5,400 nucleotides of DNA, taken from Solobacterium sp. UBA1761. GTDB taxonomy: Bacteria > Bacillota_I > Bacilli_A > Erysipelotrichales > Erysipelotrichaceae. A program made the translations under genes and the position numbers. Position 1 is the first letter of the stretch, and each line of letters begins with the position of its first letter. The DNA lies in the NCBI GenBank assembly GCA_002315565.1, contig DCHD01000035.1:1-5400 (forward strand). Reading direction: 5' to 3'. The notes below the pieces were generated by a model. The model was not told where the DNA came from. It saw only the letters and a program-made list of their open reading frames with translations, and did not search any database. Shown one piece after another: positions 1 to 5,400 of the stretch.

Positions 1-1535
1 ACAAAGAAACATTCACTCTTTATGCTATATGGGAGCCAGTACATTACACTATTAAACTCAATGCAGGGTATGATGGTTCTGGTCGGTCAGCGATTGATAT
101 TAATACAATCTATGATAAAGATGTAACGCTTCCAGATAATATTTTTACTAGAAGCGGATATACATTCAGTGGCTGGGCAACAGAACAAGATGGCTTTATT
201 AAATATAAGAATAAAGCCAAGGTCAAAAATTTATCTAGTGATGAAGAAGACTTTAATCTATATGCTGTTTGGAAAGTAAACACCTATACTATTGAATATA
301 AAGCCAATGGTGGTACTGGGACAATGAAGAAACAGACAACTTTATATGATACCGATATAAATCTTTTGTCATGTGCTTACAGAAAGAACAATTATGATTT
401 TGCTGGATGGAGTATAGTTCCTGCTGGAGAGGTTGTTTATTCCGACAATGAGGAAGTAATCAATTTGGCTGAATCAGGAACCGTTACACTTTATGCTGTA
501 TGGGAATATAATGGTCCATATGATCCAGATGCAAACAACAAATGCGCCTGTGTTATTGCTTCAAAACTGAAGGTTAAAGATGCTCCAGAAGGTGGCGCTG
601 TTTATGAAGATGGTAAAGAGAAGATTGCTGACATAAAGTGTTATAAGATCCAAAATACTTACGAAGATGGCAAAACCAAGTGGGTAGAAATTGATGATGG
701 TAACTGGATACAGTCTGGTTCCGGTTATACTGTTGAAAGAACATTTGGTTCAGATGATGCAAAATATACTACTAATCAGAGAAAGAAGTACTCAGATACT
801 TTGTACCTTAATGGGGTAACAGCTAACAATAAGCCTTACCTCGATCAGGTTTACAGCGTATCTTCTGCGGATTATGAATTGTCCATATTCCTTAAGAAAG
901 CCATTCCTTTCCTGACGTATGGAGAACTGTTTGGAGGAAGCAAAGTGTATGATTTTGACATAGACAATCTTACTCAATCCAACAAAGAAGAGATGTTTAA
1001 TATAATAACAGCTCTAATTCTAACTAAGTATTCTTACAAGAGCATAAGTCAGTTAAAAACAACTGCCAAGATGTGTTGTGAAAACCGTGAGTATAAATAT
1101 GGAACATATAAAGGGATTTTTGCTGACTGGTCCAATCCGCCAATGATATTGAGAGAACATGTTGATGAGTTCTGTATGAAGTATTATGGAAAAACTATCG
1201 ATTTCTCAGATGTAATACAGTATGATGCAAAGAATCAGGTATATATCTTTGTCCCATCTTATGGTCCAGGAATGATTGATGTATATCCGATTATCCTGAA
1301 CAAGAGTATATCAGGAAGTACGATCAAACTTACTGTATCACCGTTAAATTTTTATTGCTTAGTAGGAGATGAAGGTATTAACGATCATACTTTCATGAAA
1401 AACGATTCCACTGGTAGATATATGACTTTAACAGAAGCAAGAAACAGTGTTATGTCAAATCCGCTTATGCTTACTGTTGAACTATATATTTCTTCTGATG
1501 GAAGCTATAAGTTTAAGAAAGTAACAATAGACTAA
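1..1535 (+). CDS. InlB B-repeat secreted protein with SH3-like domain (5' partial)
   Basis: The reading frame is open from the first complete codon (position 3) to TAA at 1533-1535, giving 510 visible residues. The true start, signal peptide and any N-terminal anchor lie upstream. The Met at 324 falls inside a repeat and has no ribosome site, so it is not the start. Residues 1-14 end one B-repeat; 15-93 and 95-168 are two more, with GYTFSGW or YDFAGW in the middle and LYA(V/I)W at the end. Residues about 187-244 (from SKLKVKDAP through WVEIDDGNWIQ) resemble a bacterial SH3 (SH3b) fold. Residues about 245-510 are not recognised: a helical part followed by strands around QVYIFVPSYGPG. The C terminus (KFKKVTID) carries no LPXTG motif, transmembrane helix or charged tail. 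By family, B-repeat proteins are extracellular and often act in adhesion or surface binding; a ligand for this one cannot be inferred. A terminator separates it from the downstream operon. Confidence 0.88.
   Translation, partial: KETFTLYAIWEPVHYTIKLNAGYDGSGRSAIDINTIYDKDVTLPDNIFTRSGYTFSGWATEQDGFIKYKNKAKVKNLSSDEEDFNLYAVWKVNTYTIEYKANGGTGTMKKQTTLYDTDINLLSCAYRKNNYDFAGWSIVPAGEVVYSDNEEVINLAESGTVTLYAVWEYNGPYDPDANNKCACVIASKLKVKDAPEGGAVYEDGKEKIADIKCYKIQNTYEDGKTKWVEIDDGNWIQSGSGYTVERTFGSDDAKYTTNQRKKYSDTLYLNGVTANNKPYLDQVYSVSSADYELSIFLKKAIPFLTYGELFGGSKVYDFDIDNLTQSNKEEMFNIITALILTKYSYKSISQLKTTAKMCCENREYKYGTYKGIFADWSNPPMILREHVDEFCMKYYGKTIDFSDVIQYDAKNQVYIFVPSYGPGMIDVYPIILNKSISGSTIKLTVSPLNFYCLVGDEGINDHTFMKNDSTGRYMTLTEARNSVMSNPLMLTVELYISSDGSYKFKKVTID
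3..506 (+). repeat. InlB B-repeats (Listeria-Bacteroides repeat), two full and one partial
   Basis: Three tandem protein-level repeats are visible: the last 14 residues of one (3-44), a complete unit (45-281) and a second complete unit (285-506). Each full unit starts with a strand like YTIKLNAGYDGSG or YTIEYKANGGTGT, has a central aromatic-G-W turn (FSGW, FAGW), and closes with NLYAVW or TLYAVW. The units are well diverged at the DNA level, so this is an old domain array rather than a recent duplication. More copies probably lie upstream of the window. Confidence 0.85.
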
Positions 1536-1541
1536 GCAGTC

Positions 1542-1577
1542 AAAACATCTGAACATATCCGAAGTTCAGGTGTTTTT
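1542..1577 (+). terminator. Rho-independent terminator of the B-repeat protein gene
   Basis: A 13-bp stem (1542-1554 with 1564-1576) contains one G-T wobble and encloses a 9-base loop (1555-1563). The base of the stem is A4/T4 and runs into a T5 tract (1573-1577). It sits six bases after the stop codon. The A-rich 5' flank means it could also work weakly in the other direction. Confidence 0.85.
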
Positions 1578-1601
1578 ATTATGCTTTTCAGTTTCAGTTC
1601 A

Positions 1602-1630
1602 TAAAGACTTCACATACCAAAAACTATAAT
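1602..1630 (+). promoter_or_regulatory. Probable sigma-A promoter of the ABC operon
   Basis: TATAAT, a perfect -10 consensus, lies at 1625-1630. With a 17-base spacer the -35 position would be 1602-1607 (TAAAGA), which matches TTGACA at only three of six positions, and there is no extended TG motif. Transcription would start near 1637, leaving a very short leader of about 17 bases before the ATG. The location directly after a terminator and before the first gene of the operon supports the call; the weak -35 lowers confidence. Confidence 0.5.
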
Positions 1631-1642
1631 GAATTTGTTTTT

Positions 1643-1647
1643 GGAGG
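1643..1647 (+). promoter_or_regulatory. Ribosome binding site of the adaptor gene
   Basis: GGAGG sits six bases before the ATG at 1654, inside a T-rich context (TTTTTGGAGGTTTTTT). It fixes the start codon of the adaptor gene. Confidence 0.85.
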
Positions 1648-1653
1648 TTTTTT

Positions 1654-3234
1654 ATGTCTAAGATCTGGAATTTTATTAAAAAGAAGAAAGTACTGTTCAT
1701 TATCATTGCAGTAATTTTAATTGCTGCAGTAGTGGTTACATGTGTATTTGTTAAGAAGAGTCAGTCAAAAGATACTGGTTTTACATATACAAGAACTGTG
1801 ACCTTAAGTAAAGGTTCTCTGCAGGATACGATTGTCGCATCAGGAACGATTGAATCCCGGAATACTTCAACTGTTACAGCAAGCGGCAATGCTCAGGTAT
1901 CTAAGATAAACTATAGTGTCGGTGATTATGTTGAAGAAGGTGATGTAATCATTGAACTTGATAAGACCAGTATCAATAAGCAGATTTCTAAAGCACAGAA
2001 ATCAGTAAATGAGTCTTATGAAAGACTTGAAGACAGTTATAATTCGGCAGTCAGTTCAAAAGATGAAATCTGGTCAAACTGGAATGCTTCATCTAAAACT
2101 CTTGCATCTGCTGAAACTGCATATAAGGATGCTAAGTCTAAAGTAGAAAGTTATGAAGAAGCTTATAATCAGGCTTATGCTCAATATAAAGAAGAAACAG
2201 AAGCTCTGCTTAGTGTTGATGGCTGTACTATCACTAACGGTAATCCGATAAACTGTGGTGAAACAGATGCCTACACTACTGCCAAGTCAGAAATGGAAAA
2301 GGCTCTATCAAATCTTAATACTATCAAGTCAACTACCAATTATGAAACATTAAAGAAAGAATATGAAACTGCATTAAGCAATAACAATAATCTATATTCT
2401 CAGTTAAGCAGTGCCAACTCTAAGGTGGCAGATGCCTATGAATCATTAGAAGAAGGTGTGAGCTCTGATAATCTTTCAGATCTGTATGATTCTTTGGAAG
2501 ACTACGAATTGACTGCCAAGACCACAGGACAGATTACAAGTATGAATGCGGTTGTCGGTTCAGGAGTTAATGGAACATTGGCAACAATTCAGGATACATC
2601 AAAACTTAAGATATCTCTTACTATTGATGAATACGATATCTTCTCTGTTGCCCTTGGCCAGAAAGCTCTTATTGAAACCGATGCTTCTGACAACATCTAT
2701 GAAGGTGAAGTATCTCAGATTTCTCCTGTTGCATCAGGCGGTATGGGTTCAAGCGGATTTGAGATTGAAGTAAAGGTGACAAGCGAAGATGTTTCAAAAC
2801 TGTTGATCGGTATGTCTGCTGAAGTAACTATCATCATTACTGAATCTGAAGAAAACTTTACAGTACCAGTTGATGCGGTTGAAAGCAGAATGGATGGAAC
2901 CAAAGTAATCTACGTTGAAGATGAAAACGGTGAATTCTATGAAGTAAGTGTTACAACCGGAAATGACAACGGCTACTATATTGAAATATTCGGTGATGAA
3001 CTATATGAAGGAATGAAAGTACGTGCCAGTGCCAATGCTGATGAAGCAATGGTAATGGAATTCTCTGATGAAGCAATCAGTGAAGAAGGATTCAGTTTCG
3101 GCTTTGGCGGCGTAATGCCTTCAGGAGGTGGTGACTTCTCTGGCGGAGGCGGTAACGCACCATCAGGAGGTGGCGATATGCCATCTGGAGGCGGTGGTGG
3201 CAACATGCCATCAGGCGGCTTTGGAGGCAACTAA
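1654..3234 (+). CDS. HlyD/MacA-type periplasmic-adaptor-like subunit of an ABC exporter
   Basis: Membrane-anchored adaptor (526 aa) that in this family links a MacB-type transporter to the extracellular side; in Bacillus the counterpart is YknX. After a Lys-rich start, residues 13-34 form one transmembrane helix with the remainder outside. Residues about 51-105 are the first half of a lipoyl/barrel-sandwich domain (GSLQDTIVASGTIESR, then YSVGDYVEEGDVIIELD). Residues about 107-283 form a long coiled-coil hairpin. Residues 284-316 give the returning lipoyl half (TAKTTGQITSMNAVVG). Beta-barrel and membrane-proximal domains follow to about 460 (LLIGMSAEVTI, NFTVPVDAV). Residues about 479-526 are a Gly-rich tail with MPSGGG-type units. 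The protein is longer than typical MacA or YknX (about 370-380 aa) because of the long hairpin and the tail. Cys191 and Cys201 bracket the hairpin tip. Its stop overlaps the ATPase start by one base. Family assignment is strong; the substrate is unknown. Confidence 0.92.
   Translation: MSKIWNFIKKKKVLFIIIAVILIAAVVVTCVFVKKSQSKDTGFTYTRTVTLSKGSLQDTIVASGTIESRNTSTVTASGNAQVSKINYSVGDYVEEGDVIIELDKTSINKQISKAQKSVNESYERLEDSYNSAVSSKDEIWSNWNASSKTLASAETAYKDAKSKVESYEEAYNQAYAQYKEETEALLSVDGCTITNGNPINCGETDAYTTAKSEMEKALSNLNTIKSTTNYETLKKEYETALSNNNNLYSQLSSANSKVADAYESLEEGVSSDNLSDLYDSLEDYELTAKTTGQITSMNAVVGSGVNGTLATIQDTSKLKISLTIDEYDIFSVALGQKALIETDASDNIYEGEVSQISPVASGGMGSSGFEIEVKVTSEDVSKLLIGMSAEVTIIITESEENFTVPVDAVESRMDGTKVIYVEDENGEFYEVSVTTGNDNGYYIEIFGDELYEGMKVRASANADEAMVMEFSDEAISEEGFSFGFGGVMPSGGGDFSGGGGNAPSGGGDMPSGGGGGNMPSGGFGGN
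3115..3231 (+). repeat. Gly-rich tandem repeat tail of the adaptor
   Basis: The last 39 codons encode imperfect units starting MPSGGGD, APSGGGD, MPSGGGGGN and MPSGGFGGN, with an FSGGGGN stretch after the first. Codons are mostly GGA, GGT and GGC, giving an in-frame GG-rich DNA repeat within an otherwise AT-rich region. Similar low-complexity Gly tails occur on some Gram-positive adaptors. The tail is probably flexible and extracellular; its role is not known. Confidence 0.75.
3223..3227 (+). promoter_or_regulatory. Ribosome binding site of the ATPase gene inside adaptor codons
   Basis: GGAGG is formed by the penultimate Gly codons (GGA GGC) of the adaptor and lies six bases before the ATG at 3234. 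The adaptor's stop and this start share an A (TAATG), so a ribosome ending the adaptor is already positioned at the next start. Confidence 0.8.
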
Positions 3235-3928
3235 TGAGTGAGCCTGTTATCTCTTTAAAAAACATAAAGAAATCCTATTTCGAGGGTCAGCCCAACGAAC
3301 TTGAAATACTGCACGGAATTGACCTTGAAGTATATCCTGGTGAATTTGTGGCTATCGTAGGTGAATCAGGAAGCGGTAAATCTACCCTGATGAACATCAT
3401 CGGCGCTCTTGATAAACCGACAGAAGGTGAATATATGCTCGATGGCATGGATATTCTTTCTTTAAAAGATAAGGAATTATCCAGAATCCGTAACGAAAAA
3501 ATCGGTTTTGTCTTTCAGACCTTCAATCTTATCGGCAGAATGAATGCGTTCAAGAATGTGGAGCTGCCTTTGATCTATGCCGGTAAAGATAAGGAAGAAA
3601 GAACAAGAAGAGTTGATGAACTTATGGAAAAGGTTGAAATGACTGACCGTAAAAACCATCAGCCAAATGAGCTCTCTGGTGGACAGAAGCAGCGTATCGC
3701 AATCGCCAGAGCCTTAGCCAACCATCCATCGATTATTCTTGCAGATGAACCTACAGGAGCACTGGACTCTAAAACTTCAAGAACCGTTATGGATATCTTC
3801 CATAAACTCCATAAAGAAGAAAACAACACCATCATTCTGATTACTCATAACCAGAAGCTGGCAAATGAATGCGACCGCGTCATTACCCTTGAAGATGGAA
3901 TGATAGTTGATCAAAGGAGGAATGCCTG

Positions 3929-3929
<1 letters not shown>
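3234..3929 (+). CDS. MacB/LolD-family ABC transporter ATP-binding protein
   Basis: Cytoplasmic nucleotide-binding subunit (231 aa, normal for the MacB/LolD/YknY group) that hydrolyses ATP to drive the partner permease. All expected motifs are intact: Walker A GESGSGKST at 43-51, Q-loop Gln95 in FVFQTFNL, signature LSGGQ at 147-151, Walker B IILADEP at 167-173 with catalytic Glu172, D-loop GALD at 175-178 and H-switch His205 in LITH. The segment after the Q-loop (NLIGRMNAFKNVELPLIYAG) is the form typical of ATPases that pair with four-TM FtsX-like permeases. The start overlaps the adaptor stop by one base, and the TGA stop overlaps the permease ATG by one base. It should therefore be made with both neighbours and act as a dimer with two permease copies. 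Family certain; substrate not predictable. Confidence 0.97.
3914..3920 (+). promoter_or_regulatory. Ribosome binding site of the permease gene
   Basis: AAGGAGG ends eight bases before the ATG at 3929. Another ATG at 3922 is one base from the motif, too close to serve, so 3929 is the start. The site lies within the final codons of the ATPase gene (DQRRNA). Confidence 0.85.
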
Positions 3930-5188
<1,259 letters not shown>

Positions 5189-5193
5189 TATAT

Positions 5194-5226
5194 GAAAATC
5201 CTCAAATGAGGATTTTCTTTACTTTT
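5194..5226 (+). terminator. Rho-independent terminator of the ABC operon
   Basis: A perfect 10-bp stem (5194-5203 with 5208-5217) with an AAAT tetraloop begins five bases after the permease stop. It is followed by TTTACTTTT, an interrupted T tract. The stem has A4/T4 near its base, so some bidirectional activity is possible. Confidence 0.85.
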
Positions 5227-5236
5227 ATGCATAAAA
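5223..5236. repeat. Perfect 14-base palindrome
   Basis: TTTTATGCATAAAA is perfectly self-complementary around ATGCAT. It lies directly after the operon terminator, overlapping its T-rich tail. It could be a protein-binding dyad or simply AT-rich chance; no adjacent promoter supports an operator role. Confidence 0.45.
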
Positions 5237-5242
5237 AACGAT

Positions 5243-5291
5243 ATAAATCTTTACTTATATAAGAAAAAATCCTTTAAAAGTAAAGATTTAT
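5243..5291. repeat. Perfect 14-bp inverted repeat with 21-base spacer
   Basis: ATAAATCTTTACTT (5243-5256) is the exact reverse complement of 5278-5291. On the minus strand the hairpin would be followed four bases later by a T6 run (complement of 5233-5238), so a minus-strand terminator is one reading. A transposon-derived or protein-binding dyad is another. No T tract follows on the plus strand. Confidence 0.6.
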
Positions 5292-5300
5292 CCTGGTATT

Positions 5301-5352
5301 AAAAAACAGAAAAAAAGCACCTCAAACAGAAAAAATATGTGGTGTTATTTTT
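5301..5352 (-). terminator. Possible minus-strand terminator of a convergent gene
   Basis: A short stem pairs 5316-5321 with 5341-5346 (six pairs, one G-T) across a 19-base loop. Read on the minus strand, it is followed by a run of T (complement of 5311-5316) and then a second T6 after CTG. A weaker T5 on the plus side (5348-5352) would allow bidirectional use. The long loop makes this tentative. If real, a minus-strand gene should end just right of the window. Confidence 0.35.
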
Positions 5353-5363
5353 AATAGAAAACA

Positions 5364-5400
5364 GGCCATTTTTACATGTGAATCCAAATTGAAAATGTCC
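5364..5400. other. Imperfect inverted repeat at window edge, possible mobile-element end
   Basis: GGCCATTTTTA (5364-5374) and the reverse complement of 5390-5400 (GGACATTTTCA) match at 9 of 11 positions, separated by 15 bases. Paired GG(A/C)CATTTT boxes of this sort recall the repeated transposase-binding boxes near the ends of IS21-like elements, but no transposase, TG/CA terminus or target duplication is visible. Two minus-strand frames stay open to the edge without an identifiable product. Confidence 0.25.

Noticed and set aside
324..1535. Treating the Met at 324 as the start of a 403-residue protein
   Set aside because: The same frame is open back to position 3 and encodes more B-repeat sequence; the Met lies inside a repeat and has no ribosome site.
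1480..1535. Cell-wall sorting signal or TM anchor at the end of the B-repeat protein
   Set aside because: No LPXTG-like motif, hydrophobic segment or basic tail occurs before the stop codon.
2976..3230. Proline-rich minus-strand open frame
   Set aside because: It is the complement of the Gly-rich tail (GGN codons read backwards as proline codons) and has no supporting ribosome site or family resemblance.
3115..3231. CRISPR-like or mobile tandem repeat
   Set aside because: The repeats are short, uneven, in frame and explained by Gly-rich coding; there are no spacers.
5301..5400. Small minus-strand protein reading in from the right edge
   Set aside because: At least two frames stay open for only about 25-35 codons with low-complexity AT-rich content, and no start or domain is visible, so it cannot be called as a gene.

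Overview
The window is chromosomal-type DNA from an AT-rich, low-GC Gram-positive bacterium (Bacillota; a gut or oral Erysipelotrichia- or Clostridia-like lineage would fit). Four observations point that way: GGAGG ribosome sites at good spacing, A/T-ending codons, hairpin-plus-T terminators, and a secreted InlB-type B-repeat protein beside a MacAB/YknXYZ-like ABC export operon. TGA is used as a stop codon (3927-3929), so a TGA=Trp mollicute code is unlikely. The exact genus cannot be read from the sequence.

Left part (1-1535): the 3' portion of a large extracellular protein whose start lies outside the window. It shows the tail of one InlB B-repeat (Listeria-Bacteroides repeat), two full B-repeats, a probable bacterial SH3-like domain, and then about 265 residues of a C-terminal module I do not recognise. 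It ends without LPXTG or a membrane anchor and is followed by a clear hairpin terminator (1542-1577).

Middle (1590-5226): a compact three-gene operon with a consensus TATAAT -10 element and its own terminator. In order it encodes a membrane-anchored HlyD/MacA-type adaptor (1654-3234), a MacB/LolD-type ATPase (3234-3929) and a four-TM MacB-type permease (3929-5188). Both internal junctions are one-base stop/start overlaps (TAATG and TGATG), so the subunits are probably translationally coupled and assemble as one complex. The adaptor is unusually long. It has a coiled-coil hairpin whose tip is bracketed by two cysteines, and a Gly-rich C-terminal tail whose codons also supply the ribosome site for the ATPase gene. 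The substrate is unknown; antimicrobial peptide or small-molecule export, or self-protection, is the usual inference for this family.

Right end (5189-5400): about 210 bases without a supported gene but rich in dyads. After the operon terminator come a 14-base palindrome, a perfect 14-bp inverted repeat with a 21-base spacer, a weaker hairpin flanked by A and T runs that could end a minus-strand gene, and an imperfect inverted repeat running to the window edge that may belong to a mobile element. No intergenic stretch exceeds 300 bases.

Nothing here proves a new system. The parts most worth following up are the cysteine-stapled adaptor tip, the Gly-rich tail with embedded Shine-Dalgarno sequences, the unassigned C-terminal module of the B-repeat protein, and the dyad cluster at the right edge.
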